This document shows, in pieces, positions 1 to 11,124 of a stretch of 64,000 bases of DNA (within the stretch, counting starts at the first letter, position 1; the number at the start of each line of letters is the position of its first letter). The DNA comes from Molanna angustata (taxonomy: Eukaryota > Arthropoda > Insecta > Trichoptera > Molannidae). The notes beneath the pieces are model-generated. The model saw only the letters and a program-made list of their open reading frames with translations. It was not told the DNA's origin and searched no databases. Both the position numbers and the translations under genes were made by a program. The stretch covers positions 8,616,299-8,680,298 of the forward strand of contig OY754978.1 in NCBI GenBank assembly GCA_963576475.1, given 5' to 3'.

Positions 1-95
1 TATGTGTTGTGCTCCCTTTTATAAGGCAATGCACACCCGCACACCTTTCGCTGGTTACCCCACATTGTGGGATATGCCATGATGGTATGAATGAA
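1..95 (+). repeat. Dispersed repeat family A, 3' part
   Basis: This segment matches, on one strand or the other, copies near 20200-20430, 26336-26410, 34788-34972, 40205-40470 and 43790-43870. The shared core reads through a GCACACCCGC block, a GGTTACCCCACATTGTGG block and a terminal ATGGTATGAATGA stretch. The simple tail suggests a short element moved by LINE machinery. The 5' part lies outside the window. No coding potential is seen. The class is inferred. Confidence 0.7.
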
Positions 96-828
96 TAAAT
101 TACAATAAAAATTGATTTTAAATCTTAAAAAATGAAAGATAATATGATATAGTAAAAATAAAAAATATTACATATTAAACGATTACGAGTATTGATATAA
201 GTTCATTTTTAAATTTAGATAAGGAAATGTTAAAAAAATAAAATGACTGCATATTGACTATCCAAATTCTGAATACGATGTATAGGTGAATAATAGTGTG
301 CTAAATTTGCAGTATTTTTTCAATAACATGGAAGATGATTTCTAGTTTTTCTATTTATTAAGGGAAATATACAGCAATTTTAAAATTACAAAAGACAATA
401 ATGAATGTCATGTAATAATTTGCCAAAATAGTTCGTCGTCGTACATTATACGTTATATAAAAATAATATTACAAAGTGTGAGTGCGAGCGAAACAGCATG
501 AGTGACTGAGTTTATATAATATATATAAGGTGTGTTGTGTGCCCGACGTCTTTTACTTACGGCTGTCAACAAGTTCACATATCGTGGGTTCAATGCTATG
601 ATTAGATAACTCGAATTTCCAAGTCGTAGATAACTAGTCATTATAAGTACATACCCTGAAACAATGTTAAGCGCTAAAATAAATATTTACCATTTTAATC
701 TTTTAAAAATAATTTAATAATATTATACATGTGGCTGTAAAAGTCTTATTTTAAGATAAGGCAAATAAAATAAAATATACACTTATAGAATTAAGCTGTC
801 ATTTATAATTTTCATGTTATTATATACT

Positions 829-936
829 GCGCGCTGGGTTAGTAATCCAGTGGTCGCGAGTTCGAATCCTGCCTCGACCGATTTCGTTCACCTATAGCAC
901 AAGCATTTATTTGCTTATTTTAGGGAACGTAGGAAG
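829..936 (+). mobile_element. SINE1 fragment, tRNA-derived head
   Basis: The segment contains the second half of a tRNA-like head, including the B box GAGTTCGAATCC, and then the SINE1 body through GGGAACGTAGGAA. The A-box half is missing at the 5' end. The body matches full copies at 29291-29455 and 46671-46829. Beyond 936 the sequence diverges, but a SINE1 tail appears at 1827-1873, with AATTGCACTACC present near both pieces, so the copy may have been split. Confidence 0.8.
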
Positions 937-1826
937 CAACGGCGACTCTATATGAAGTGCGTTGGATCAATTGCACTACCAATTTTTAAATGGTATAATA
1001 TTCTAAAAATTAATATTAAAATATGTTTTTAATATATCATTACGTTTTAATTTATTGCTGTTATTTTTCTAAACCAATCGATTATTATCTACATATACCC
1101 TCGCAATCGACATCATATAATGAAATCTACCGAAATACAAATATTATCATTATGTAATGTATGGCGTGCAATATACATATCGCACCAAAATTGATTTATT
1201 TTTAATACAGCGTATGTATGAAGAGAAAGAGATAGTCCCCTGGCAGATGAAATAGCGATACTTGTACTGAACTCATAAGGCAGACTAGTGCAGGCTCGTG
1301 CGCTGCACTGAGTTTATCATATCTTAGATGTAATCAGTATGTATACCTCTATCTCGCTCTCTAATTCATTAGCCATTCGTATTGAAAGAGATGAGTGCCA
1401 CGTATACATGACATACAGCCGATTCCGCGACTAAAATACGAGTGTCACATATTGACACACAACTATAGACCTAATTACTTAGTATATATTCATACTTGAT
1501 TGAGACGAAAATTGTATGAATAATACTCCCATACATTTGTCTTCACGACATCTCTTGATAAATCAGTAAAACAATATTGTAAAATAACAATATTGCTTAT
1601 AAAAGAGCACTAATACAAATGTATACATAATTATCCTTGTTTGAACTTGATATTTACCAATCGTCAATATCTGGCGCGGTTTTTATTTTGAATTAAAAAT
1701 CATTTGAAAACAAATACTGTTACTTTAATACATTTGTTTAAATATCCTATATTGTATTTATTATTAATTCAGAAAAAAATTGCACTACCAAAAATGATCA
1801 AAAATACCATCGACCAGTCGCCACTG

Positions 1827-1873
1827 GTAGGAAGATGTATATGTACTTGTTTAACAAGGACATATTCATTTTT
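1827..1873 (+). repeat. SINE1 3' tail fragment
   Basis: The bases GTAGGAAGATGTATATG and the following TACTTGTTTAACAAGGAC match the 3' end of SINE1 at 29291-29455 and 46671-46829. An A-rich stretch follows. There is no tRNA-like head here. Confidence 0.75.
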
Positions 1874-2169
1874 TTATTTAAAAAAAAAATTTGAGTCTTG
1901 ATATAACTGACCACAAGACCGCCAAGTTTTGGCCTCGTGTTTGCTAATCACTATCGCAAACGAGAAAGAGTTATAATACTGAAAGTTAAGGCAGTAGGTA
2001 TTGGCGGAAGTCATAAAGGTGCTACTGGTGTACAAGGGAAAAGTTTCCTTTGAATAAATTTACACTATTTTACTTAAAAAAATATCCTGCTATTATCAAA
2101 ATCATTTTATAAAATTTATTTGAAATGCGTCACATGGTTAAAATGGGTGGCAACAAGTAAAAATGCATC

Positions 2170-2275
2170 GCAGTCCAGTGAATGTGAGTTCGAATCCAAC
2201 CCTGTCTAAACATTTATTCTTAGTTTAAGGAACATATTATGAGAATGTATATGTTCAAGGATATATTCATTATGT
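2170..2275 (+). repeat. Diverged SINE1 copy
   Basis: The B-box-like GAGTTCGAATCC is followed by a diverged version of the SINE1 body and tail (ACATTTATTCTTAGTTTAAGG, then ATGTATATGTTCAAGG). The order of blocks is that of SINE1, but substitutions are many, so this is an old copy. Confidence 0.6.
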
Positions 2276-2485
2276 TAAAAAATATGAAATTTTCTTTTGT
2301 AAATTCAATCTGAGTAAGATAATCAATTTCGTTGATATCCTGTCAAATCATTGCCTATCATGTCAATAAGTTGACATTTGAATTTTTCAATTATTTTTTT
2401 GAGTACTATCAGCTAGACTGGGGACTCGAATAATCGAATCAAAACAAATATTAGGTCATGGAAATTTTTATTTGTTTATTCTATA

Positions 2486-2518
2486 CTACCTCACTAGGCC
2501 AGGCCTGTTCCGAGGTAG
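2486..2518 (-). other. LINE 3' stem-loop remnant
   Basis: CTACCTC and GAGGTAG flank an inner AGGCCAGGCCT, giving a stem-loop of the same design as in the 90-bp array at 14008-16077 and in the 3' UTRs of LINE E and LINE F. A T-rich stretch precedes it on the + strand, as expected for the tail of a minus-strand LINE. No coding sequence is attached. Confidence 0.55.
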
Positions 2519-2973
2519 CACTTCCAATTCAGTAACTTTTTGAACTAAAATAGAAACGTTCTAAAATTTTAGAATGAAGGTCATTTTAACTTAATTTCGT
2601 TTTCTGTAACTGACGTTATTTATTAATGTCATGTCACTGTGTTGTCGCCTCTCCTAACATTTCAATTTATCTACACTAATATTATTTAGTTTTTATTTTC
2701 AACATATAGCAACACGTGTAAATTATCCTTTTTTTTACTTTTTTGGCTGATGTTTTCTACTTAACTAAAATATCTCGGACTGCTGTGAAAATAACTAGTA
2801 CGCTTTCAATCAGGTGTGAACTAAAATTAGAACGTTTTGACAGTTGATTCGTCTAAAATGTGGTTATAGAATTGGGAATTGGGCTAATTCTTTACATACT
2901 TGGAGTAAGATCGTTTAGTATGTATATAGGTAGTTATTCACACCATTCATTTTTATATTATTCAGTCAGTAAT

Positions 2974-3556
2974 CAGTGTAATTACTGAGAATTCAGACCC
3001 TGACACTGAAGTAAAATGCAGAATAGAAGCGGCCCGATCGGCATTTTACAAAATGAAAAATCTTCTCCTCGACGACAATATTGACTGAAAGCTGAGACAA
3101 AGAATGGTCAAGTGTTATGTGTGGTCAGTTCTGCTTTATGGGGTGGAGGCGTGGACTCTCAAAGTTAATATTATAAACCGCCTTGAAGCATTTGAAATGT
3201 GGATCCACCGCAGAATGTTTAGAATATCATGGACTGACATGGTCAGTAACACTGAAGTACTACGTAGAGCCAACACCAACAGAGAATTATTCACCAATGT
3301 TAAGCTCCGTAAAGTGTTGTACTTCGGCCATATTCTGAGAGGTGAAAAGTATGCCATCCTTCAGCTCGTCATGAAGGGGAAGATTGAGGGTCGTAGAGGG
3401 GTCGGAAGAAAACAGCTTTCCTGGCTGCGAAACATTCGCGAATGGACCGGTATAAGAACTGTGGAAGAGTTGTTTCGCACTGCACAGGACAGGGAGGATT
3501 TCTCTATGGTGGTCGTCAACGTCGGGGGGACCTGATATGACACAAGAAGAAGAAGA
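2974..3556 (+). mobile_element. 5'-truncated RTE-like LINE (type 1) with 10-bp TSD
   Basis: The copy is bounded by the direct repeat AGTCAGTAAT at 2964-2973 and 3557-3566. It ends in a short GAA-repeat tail, as do the other RTE-like copies here. Only the C-terminal part of the reverse transcriptase region is present. The copy lies inside another LINE's 3' region, whose tail resumes at 3567. Confidence 0.85.
2990..3535 (+). pseudogene. Reverse transcriptase C-terminal fragment, RTE-like type 1
   Basis: This encodes the segment downstream of the RT palm: thumb-like sequence, the motif SVLLYGVEAWTL, then LEAFEMWIHRRMFRISW and the basic GRRGVGRKQLSW stretch, ending near NVGGT. This order is typical of the C-terminus of RTE-type endonuclease-reverse transcriptases of insects. 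The catalytic Asp motifs lie upstream and are absent. One stop (TGA at about 3086) breaks the frame; from the ATG at 3104 it is open for 143 residues. It cannot be functional. A short relative lies at 53670-53785. Confidence 0.85.
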
Positions 3557-3566
3557 AGTCAGTAAT

Positions 3567-3845
3567 ATCTTATGTTCATGCTATGTAATTACTTTATTTT
3601 ATTTCAGTTTTTTTTTTAAATTTATTTATTCTTTGGTTTTTAATGTATGTACTTTCGTGTTTAATTTACCTTTCTTATGTGTTTTTATTTTTTTTTATAT
3701 ATCCTCTGCTACCGTTGATATGTCTAGATGTTATGAATGTTTATAAATTGTATTTCGTGGTTTAGTTTATGCTGTGTCATCTAATATTTTGTTTTGTAAA
3801 GGGCTTTGAGCCGTGAATGTCTCAATAAATAAATAAATAAATAGG
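3567..3845 (+). repeat. LINE 3' UTR with AATA-repeat tail
   Basis: T-rich sequence is followed by AAAGGGCTTTGAGCCGTG and a tail of AATA units. This is the pattern of a jockey/CR1-type LINE 3' end. The RTE copy at 2974-3556 appears to have landed in it. Confidence 0.6.
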
Positions 3846-3929
3846 ATCGGTCCTATCAGCGTTAAAGAATATCAACTTGGACTAAGTGGAATAGGAACGA
3901 ATCTATTTTAATCAGAACGTTCTTAAAAA

Positions 3930-4400
3930 GTTATAAAATTGGACGAATTGTCGAGTTATTATACTTTAACCCAATACCTACTGAAAACGATTGATACCGT
4001 ACAAAGGCGTGCTTTACGTCTGATTGACGACCCATCATTGACTGATGGATTGCAATCACTAGACCACAGACTCAAGGTCAGTATTCTAAGTTTATATTAT
4101 AGACACTACCACGGGAGATGCTCAAAAGAATTTGCGTCTTTTGTCCCTGCTCCACCTATTCACAATAGAGTCACCACTCTTGTTAAGCAATGTCAACACC
4201 CATTCACAGTTAACCTTCAACATAAATGAAACCGTTGCTTCTATTAATACACTAGCCCAAGTGTGGAGCGATATTCCGAATTCTATGTTTCCACCTTACA
4301 ACCCGGGTGTTTTTAGGATCCGAATTCATATTTTTTCTGAGCAGATTGCAAACCCTTCTCAACTCTACATTATAGTGTGCTTCTTCGGGAGAGTATAATG
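3930..4400 (+). pseudogene. LINE reverse transcriptase C-terminal fragment, R1/jockey-like
   Basis: The first frame reads DTVQRRALRLIDD, DHRLKVSILSLYYRHYHGRC and HNRVTTLVKQCQHPFTV. After a frameshift near 4230 a second frame supplies LAQVWSDIPNSMFPPYN and GVFRIRIH. Together these match the usual end of R1/jockey-type ORF2 proteins (an RRA-RLIDD block, a YHG-RCS block, then a W-LP-FP-YN-FK block). There is no RT core. The copy is a 5'-truncated, frameshifted fossil. Confidence 0.8.
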
Positions 4401-4505
4401 GACCCAAATCCTTATAGCTGGTGTCCCCTACTAGACATGTTAAACAAAAAAAAAACTACTAGTAGCTGTAATTAATTTATTTATTTGAATCTTTTTGTAC
4501 ATATA

Positions 4506-4850
4506 CGCAGCGGGCCATGGAGAGACAGATGCTCGGCGTGAACCTTCGAGATAAAATAAGAAACGAAGAAATAAGACGCCGAACAAGAGTCACAGATATT
4601 ATGGATCGAATTGCAAAGTTGAAGTGGCAATGGGCTGGGCATATGGCTCGACAGGGGGATACTAGGTGGGCACCCAGAATCCTACAGTGGAGGCCCTGGA
4701 CCAAAAATAGAAGTGTCGGAAGACCCCCCAAAAGGTGGTCCGATGACATAGTTCAGCAAGCTGGAAGGGGGAGAGACAGAGACGAATGGAAAAGAATAGA
4801 AGAGGCCTACATCCAGCAGTGGAGGGAGGTAGGCTAAAGAAGAAGAAGAA
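4506..4850 (+). mobile_element. 5'-truncated RTE-like LINE with 9-bp TSD, nested in LINE B
   Basis: GTACATATA occurs at 4497-4505 and 4851-4859, just outside the copy. The copy ends in GAA repeats. Removing the insert restores the 3' UTR of the minus-strand LINE B, which supports the boundaries independently. Confidence 0.85.
4517..4837 (+). pseudogene. RTE-like reverse transcriptase C-terminus (106 residues)
   Basis: The frame reads MERQMLGVNLRDKIRNEEIR, then RRTRVTDIMDRIAKLKWQW, AGHMARQ, and GRPPKRWSDDIV with a final W-IEEAYIQQW. This is the conserved tail of an RTE-type endonuclease/RT protein common in insect genomes. The endonuclease and RT catalytic domains are absent, so this is a dead 3' fragment although its short frame is still open. 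Related pieces lie at 11125-11640 and 43215-43420. Confidence 0.85.
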
Positions 4851-5612
4851 GTACATATAATTAGTAAACTGGTGGGCTTATTGCCAAATGGCAATTTCGT
4901 CCAACAAACCGAGTAAATGTTAAATATACAAAACAGCGTGTACTATGGCAATAATTTAATAACACTACAAAATAAATAAAGATAACAGAAGATAAGTAAA
5001 AAAAAAACAAAGAAGATAGCAGAAAGAACAATTCATAGCAATGATAGAAAACTAAAGGATAAGGAAAGGATGAGGAGAGGAAGATGTAATCAGGTATTGT
5101 CAGATAAATATTTTTGCTTTAGCCTTTTCTTAAAGATGTTTAGTGAGATAGATGACGTAATATCAGGACTTAGGCTATTCCATAGTCTAGCTGAATGTAC
5201 TTCAAATGAAGGGCTAAAAAATTCAGAACTATGAATTGGGATATATTTAGTGTTTGTGTTGTCCGTGTAGGTACATTATGCGAGACCTGCGAGTTTAAGT
5301 AGTTATATCGTGTTTGTATGCATATAATGTATTAAGAATCTGACAATTTTTTAGCCTTACGCTATACAACTATTTATTTAATTCTAATTAAAACAATTGA
5401 AAATTGTGCCTCCACGGGGAATCGTAGCGAAACGAATTAAAGTTTTAAATATGATTTAAAATCGTTAACAATAATTTATTCAAATTAAATTAATTAATTA
5501 AATTAATCAGAGGAGTAATTTATTTAAATTAATTTCTCATGTAAGTTTTGTTTTCCTAGGCTGGAAATACTGGTCAGTTGGAAGAAATTGCCAAATAAAC
5601 TCGGCAATAAAC

Positions 5613-5660
5613 TCGCCACTTGCGCAGGGTGCATTGAAGTGGTTATTATTATTTTTTGTT
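5613..5660 (+). repeat. Short repeat shared with 56287-56330
   Basis: CTCGCCACTTGCGCAGGGTG followed by an ATTATTATT tail occurs here and again near 56287. The TTA-repeat tail suggests the end of a LINE or SINE. The rest of the element is not visible. Confidence 0.5.
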
Positions 5661-5704
5661 TAAAAACAATTGTGTGAGAAACTAGAATTATGAAAAAAAA
5701 AATT

Positions 5705-5946
5705 AAGTTCTGAATTTTTCGCAAACGCGACTCCCATTCACCAATATCGCTCTATGCTTAGCATCGTCAGAATGGTGAACAAAAGTGGTGAAGACCATAT
5801 ATATAGGTACATTCAAAGCGAGGACTCAAATAATAGAGAAGGAAGGTGCAATTCCAAGAAAAAAAATTGTTCACTATTCTTCACCATAGAGCATAGAGCG
5901 ATACCGGTGAATGGGAGTCGCGTTTGCGAAAATTTAAATAGAACTT
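5705..5946. mobile_element. Fold-back MITE-like element with about 50-bp inverted ends
   Basis: The left arm carries CGCAAACGCGACTCCCATTC, then ATCGCTCTATGCT. The right arm is its near-perfect reverse complement, ending in GGGAGTCGCGTTTGCG and an AT-rich GAACTT. A second, weaker inverted pair (TGGTGAAC / GTTCACTA) lies inside. Total length is about 242 bp and there is no coding capacity. The superfamily cannot be named because no clear TSD is seen. Confidence 0.75.
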
Positions 5947-6889
5947 TAAATTAAATATTTTTTTCATAGTTCTAGTTGATTATGGAGTTCTATCATGAAG
6001 TAATAGCTTAAAACATTGAAAAAAAAAGTGTGAGATTTTCAGAATAAAATTTAGTGGATTGGTACAGGAATTCCATGTAGTTATAGGGATTAAAATCCCG
6101 AAGCCTAATTCCCGCCAAAACTTTTAGGAGAAATTCAGCAGATTTTTTTATACGTGGCAAGCAATTAACAAATGTGGGAAAACATTTCTTATTTATCTGG
6201 TACCACCCCTTTTGCTCAGCTTGAAATTGTGCTGTAATTTGACTAAATATTATTACCTACCAGTGTTTCCATTGCGTTTTTCAATATTTGAAAAGTTTTG
6301 ATTACGGTCGTTCCGTTAATTTACGAGGCTAGACTTTTTGAATTGGTTTATTTACATACTCTTTCGCTTGATTTATTTTCGTGAATTTTCACCTTTCGAA
6401 TGAGTTTGTGTTTGTGCTATGTGAGACGGTCTTTTCGCATTGATTATTTACGTCACTGACTTTTAGCGTTGATTTGTTTTCGTGAGTGATTTTTCCCGTT
6501 GATTCGATTTAATTATTTTATTTATCATTGATACATATGTACATACAAGAATGCCCAAATATTTCAATGCATATTAATTATAGGTAGATAATATACGTAT
6601 GGTGTGTGTTAATATTTCCTTCGTTACTACACTGTCATTGTGCAGTGTGCAATAGGTGCAGTGTCTATTTTATACTATGTTTTATCGCAGGTGGAATCAT
6701 TTTCAACACAAATTAATCACGAGAATTGAAAGGTTATGAACTGAGAAATTGTGTGGTTTATGAATGTATTTTTGTTATTTAAGAAGATATCGATATTATG
6801 CATAAGTTGAAGTGAGTTGTACGTTCTGATTAATCATCGTCGTAATGAGATCGTCGTAACATTCACATTCTGTCATTACTTTATAAGAC

Positions 6890-7443
6890 TATTTATGATC
6901 CCTATTCACCACAATATTTAAAAAATAACGTCGTTTTCTTGTCAAGTCACGGCCTATCCCTTCGATCTGCTGAACGTACTACACTAGCTATCCCCATTCA
7001 CAATACAGAAGTTTTCAGCTCCTCTTTTCATGTACAATCAGCTAGACTATGGAATGGCCTAAGTGATGAAGTAACGTCATCTCAATCCATTCAAATATTT
7101 AAAGGTAAATTAAAAAAACTTTATTTGTCAAATAGTTCCTAAATTCCTTCTATATCCTTCCGTAACCTCCTTTTCCTCATTGCTATGATCAGTGTTATTT
7201 TTATTATTCTTTTATTTTTAAACTTTTTCTTCATTTTTTTCTCTTTGTAATTTTTTTTTTTATATTTCTTACTCTTTTATGTTATTTTTTATCAATTTAT
7301 TTCTCACTTAATTAGTACTGTACCAATTTAACTAAGAGACTTCACGTTGCTCGGGTTGGTTGGAAGAAATTGCCTTATGGCAATAAACCTGCCTTTGTAC
7401 ACATGTACATAAATTATATAAATAAATAAATAAATAAATAAAA
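6890..7443 (+). mobile_element. LINE family B 3' end with AAAT tail
   Basis: A C-terminal RT-protein block at 6939-7142 (HNTEVFSSSFHVQSARLWNG, then LSDEVTSSQSIQIFKGKLKK) is followed by a T-rich 3' UTR. The UTR holds GTTGGTTGGAAGAAATTGCC and GGCAATAAACCTGCC before a tail of AAAT units at about 7420. The block matches the usual jockey/CR1-type ending (a-rlWN-L followed by FK-LK). The RT core is missing. Sister copies: 4475-5260 (minus), 21975-22305 (plus), 39555-39670 (minus). Confidence 0.8.
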
Positions 7444-8175
7444 TTAATGGGAGAGACATAACCGATACTTGTATTGTAGAGAGTTTATGTGAAGAATATT
7501 TATAATTATGATAAATATATTTAAATAAAATACTGATTTATTAATTCCTTCCACATGAATTAAAAGACTTAATAGTTTTGCTCTAGACGAGCAACTTCAG
7601 AGTAGTGAAACGACGACGAGACGAGCATCTTCAGAGCGAAACTAGTCAGTCAATTAAATCAAGTAAAAGAAAATTATAAATAAGTATTTTATTTTAATAT
7701 ATTATAATGGAATTTATCAAGTATTGTCGATCGAAAAAGATAACAAAATCTTATTATGATGTTTCTAATTGGTACTGTTATTTTAATTTAAGGAATGATG
7801 TTCGGTACATATTTTCGAGATAATCAGATCCCATTGATATTTCTCAATTGAAAAGGACTATTCAGATCCAATAATTGATTTGATGCCAGCAGTAAATTTT
7901 CGAAACCATTTATTTATTTATTTAGGTTAAATTTAGACAAAAAAACAGCGTTAAGACATAGTACAATACAATAGTAACATCAAGTATTAAGGCCTATTAC
8001 ATTTTGTCCTTATGATTAATATAAAATAATACAAGTTTGCAAAAAATAAAAAAAAATATGATCATAGGTTGGTATGTAGGTAAGAGCAACATTTCAAGTT
8101 TACAATGATTCAAAACATAATATTCAACTAAAAGGAAAAAAAAAGAAAAAAGAGAATTAATGCCGTCAAGGTTTC

Positions 8176-8442
8176 CTATAATAAGCGGTTATTGATCTTC
8201 TTTTGTATAGAGTATTTGAATGTTGTGGAGCTGAGGTGGAAGATGTCAAACTCTTGAAATCTGTTATTGTATGTATCGCACATTCTATGAAGTGCCATGT
8301 TTTGTGCGTAATTGGTGCGATGAATTGGAAGGTGGAATAAATGTGTATGTCTAGTTCTGCGAGTAGGAATATTAAATGAAATGGTATTGAGTATTGAGGG
8401 GCAGTCGATATTATTATTTATAATGTTGTACAGAAGCATCAT
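8176..8442 (-). pseudogene. Same LINE: C-terminal fragment after frameshift
   Basis: This continues the fragment at 8480-8971 in another frame. FNIPTRRTRHTHLFHLPIHR and NYAQNMALHRMCDTYNN match the R-TR...vP-HRT-Y--N motif at the end of jockey-type RT proteins. It resembles the plus-strand fragment at 29090-29285 (RSNYSRTNYANNTFINRCCN). Confidence 0.75.
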
Positions 8443-8479
8443 ATCATTTACTGTGCGTCTATTCTCGAGACTGTCGATT

Positions 8480-8971
8480 TTATAATAGGTTCTCGCGCAG
8501 TCGTAGCTGCATGGGGAACTCGAGATATGCTTTACGGTTTAAGTATTTAATGAACAATCTTTGTATTCTTTCAATGCATTGTTTGTATGTTGTGTATCTT
8601 GGGGACCAGATTGGGGATGCGTATTCGAGTATTGGTCGAAACATGGTATAATATATAGATTTTAGTGTATTTATGTTCTTGAAAGATTTGCAGGTTCTGA
8701 ATATGAATCCAAGAGTTCTATAAGCCTTGTCTATCATTTTATCTATATGGTTGCTGAATGTTAGGCTCCCATCCATGATTATACCGAGGTCTCTTACAGT
8801 GTCGCAAGGTGTTATGGAAACTTTATTAATGTTATAGGAAAAAGTTATGGGTGATTGTTTGCGGGTAAAGGTTAGTTTGTAACATTTGTCTGCATTAATA
8901 GTCAATTTGTTTGTCAGGCGGTAGTCCGTAAGTCTGTCAAGATCATTTATTTTAAGACTGATTTTATGCAT
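8480..8971 (-). pseudogene. Jockey-like reverse transcriptase, palm-to-thumb fragment
   Basis: The frame contains NKLTINADKCYKLTFTRK, then DTVRDLGIIMDGSLTFSNHI, the block typically found just after the catalytic FADD in jockey-type RTs (KC then LGV-D-L-F--HI). FRPILEYASPIWSP follows, the thumb motif. RT catalytic residues lie upstream and are missing. It is truncated 5' and frameshifted 3'. Confidence 0.85.
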
Positions 8972-9603
8972 TGATTACTTTTGTAAACTGGCTTTTTGGA
9001 TTAACGACATATACAGGCTGGTTTTTCGCATTTACCAGTTTTCGAAACTGTTTTTTGCATTGATGAATTTTCGAAAATGGCACATTGAATGAAACCCTGT
9101 GAAATTAATTGATATATTGACTTCTTATAATGAGTACAATCATGAGTATGATAGAACGAATATTGAAATTGATCGTGTATGTTAATGTAAAAATAAAAAT
9201 ATAATATGTGTTTGTTTGACTTTAATTCCTTATAGACACACGGTAACAACTCAAATGAATTGGTTTAGAGGGACTCAATTGAAGTTTTATTTTCTAAAAA
9301 GTACACAGAATTATTTTTAAGAGTTATTAATTTTAATTTTTTTTATCTGTGTTATTTGTTTTTTTTTTGTTATTTTAATTAAAACTCTCAATCTTGTATG
9401 TAATTGTTAGAGAAAAGGGTGTTGTACCTCCTTTTTGTCTAGTCCCATAGAAAACAACAACAAAATACAAAATAGGTACGTTATAGGAACTCGATGTATG
9501 TAGGTAGGCCTTGAGAATATTAAATATTCTTTTGCCGCAGCAATTCAATCAATATTTTTACTCCATCGCAATGTTTGAAATCTATAATAAAATTATAGAG
9601 GTG

Positions 9604-9632
9604 CTTTGGTAAACGTGGTTCATTTACCAAAG
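9604..9632. other. Small perfect hairpin
   Basis: CTTTGGTAAA and TTTACCAAAG form a 10-bp perfect stem around a 9-nt loop. No promoter or gene is nearby, and a chance palindrome or part of a MITE is as likely as function. Confidence 0.5.
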
Positions 9633-10023
9633 TGTAACTCTCGCCATACTTATGTACACACATATAATAAACATCGGTTTGTATGTCTGTCCGGTGTTAC
9701 ACAAAATGTCACATTAGGAGACATTGCAAGTGTAAACTTGTTCGCTGTAAATATCTTGGTGTTCCCTATATGATAATAACCTGCGAAAAAAAATTACAGA
9801 CGATGTCGATAAATTGATTTAGAAGCGGTCTACTCTGTTTTTTTACGAGCAGATCGATTAATATTTCAGAGTTTCAGGGTCACCCTATTAAGATGAATAT
9901 AAAAATCGTCATACAATAATCTCGTTCAACAATACAAACTCACTCAATCTCAATCTCAAATCAACCGCCTAAATGTCAATTGCCAACATATTGATTATAT
10001 TTTTTGTTGTACCTATACAAATG

Positions 10024-10052
10024 GGTCGAGGCAGGATTCCAACCCGATTTTT
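10024..10052 (-). repeat. Short SINE1 remnant
   Basis: On the minus strand this reads GGAATCCTGCCTCGACCC, the 3' half of the SINE1 tRNA-like head. Only about 29 bases are left. Confidence 0.45.
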
Positions 10053-10319
10053 TTTAAAATAAATAACTAGTCCAAAAAACATTTTAGTTTAAACACAGGA
10101 ATCACCCATTCAAAAATCTAGTAATAATTATTATACCCATTCACAAATTAAGAGATAACATAATAATTTTGGCTCTATTGATATCTTTTGCAGTTCAATA
10201 CATATAGGAAAGGCTTTTTAAGGGTCGAGTAACTTTTAGGTAATTTGGCCATTTTTGTTTTATTGAGTGTGTTGGTATTTATCTTTGGTGAGTAATTGTA
10301 CATACATACATACATACCA

Positions 10320-10934
10320 TCACGCCATGTCCCTCACGGGGTAGGGAGAGAGAACCGAACGCCACATTTTTCTATCTTGACACACATTCATCGCCTCATC
10401 AACATTCATACATCGTCTTATACATGTTCGTCTGTTGTTCATGCTTCTTACATTTCCATCTTTCAAAATATCGTTTACATGGTCATGCCATCCTTTTCTT
10501 GGGCGCCCGCGACCTCTTATTCCGTTCCTGTCAGCTTTGTATATTTTCTTCGTCAGGCGTTCTTCGCTCATTCTCCCCAAGTGGCCAAACCATCTCAATG
10601 TGTTAACTTTCATTCTGTTAATTACATCTTTCTTTATCTTACATTCTTTCCTTGTATCTTCATTCCGAACTCTATCATACATCGTTCTGTTACAAAATCT
10701 TCTAAGCGATCTCATTTCAACTGCATTTATTCTGCTTTCGTGCGACTTCTGCCATGTCCAGGTCTCACTTGCATACGTCAGGGTTGGCACTACGATTGCG
10801 TTATGAATGGCAACTTTAGCGTCTCTTGATATGTTGCGATCATTCATAACTGGTCTAAGTGCTCCATTCACTCTGTTTCCTGCCATAACTCTTCTTTCAA
10901 TATCCTTATCAGGCCGTCCATTCCGTTGGAACAT
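10320..10934 (-). pseudogene. RTE-like type 2 reverse transcriptase, C-terminal 204 residues
   Basis: The frame is open for 204 residues. It reads from the linker after the RT palm (NGRPDKDIERRVMAGNRVNG) through AIVVPTLTYASETWTW, RINAVEMRSLRRFCN, LRWFGHLGRMSEERL and GRGRPRKGWHDHVNDIL to VLSPYPVRDMA. This is the standard RTE/BovB-like C-terminal architecture. The catalytic D and YADD motifs and the endonuclease are absent. The long open frame suggests a younger copy than the other type 2 pieces. Confidence 0.85.
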
Positions 10935-10980
10935 ACTACCCAGATAGACATACTCGTCGACTTGTCGAGTAATTGTTATC
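10320..10980 (-). mobile_element. 5'-truncated RTE-like LINE (type 2)
   Basis: The minus-strand copy ends at an ATGT-repeat tail (seen as ACAT repeats near 10300 on the + strand). It shares its 3' end with fragments at 16735-16915, 50313-50522, 53830-54085 and 56337-56440. This family is the source of the satellite at 16893-17914. Confidence 0.85.
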
Positions 10981-11124
10981 GTGTCGACTTGTCGAGTAAT
11001 TGTTATCTTGTATAATATTATAATTAATGTTTTGTTCTTTTTTCTTCATTTAAAATTTTTTTATTTTTTTCCTAGTCGTTTATAATATACGCTTTTAAAA
11101 ACATTTTTTTTATTTTATGATTGA

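Larger units (their letters stand above)
4475..5260 (-). mobile_element. LINE family B 3' end, interrupted
   Basis: Read on the minus strand, 5240-5105 encodes a C-terminal block of the type SARLWNSLS-DITSS-I-IFKKRLK, matching LINE B at 6939-7145. The 3' UTR follows, with a TTGCCAAATGGCAATAAGCC-like block (also at 7360-7400 and 39595-39670) and an AAAT-rich tail near 4475. The tail region is split by the RTE-like copy at 4506-4850. Confidence 0.75.
7920..8990 (-). mobile_element. 5'-truncated jockey-like LINE
   Basis: A minus-strand copy runs from the RT palm/thumb part (about 8971) through the C-terminus (about 8176) into a 3' UTR ending at AAAT-rich sequence near 7920. The coding part is split by a frameshift near 8450. 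No endonuclease, ORF1 or catalytic FADD motif is present. Confidence 0.8.

Noticed and set aside
10296..10829. A 177-residue plus-strand open frame
   Set aside because: It is the antisense of the RTE type 2 coding region, whose minus-strand product has clear family motifs.
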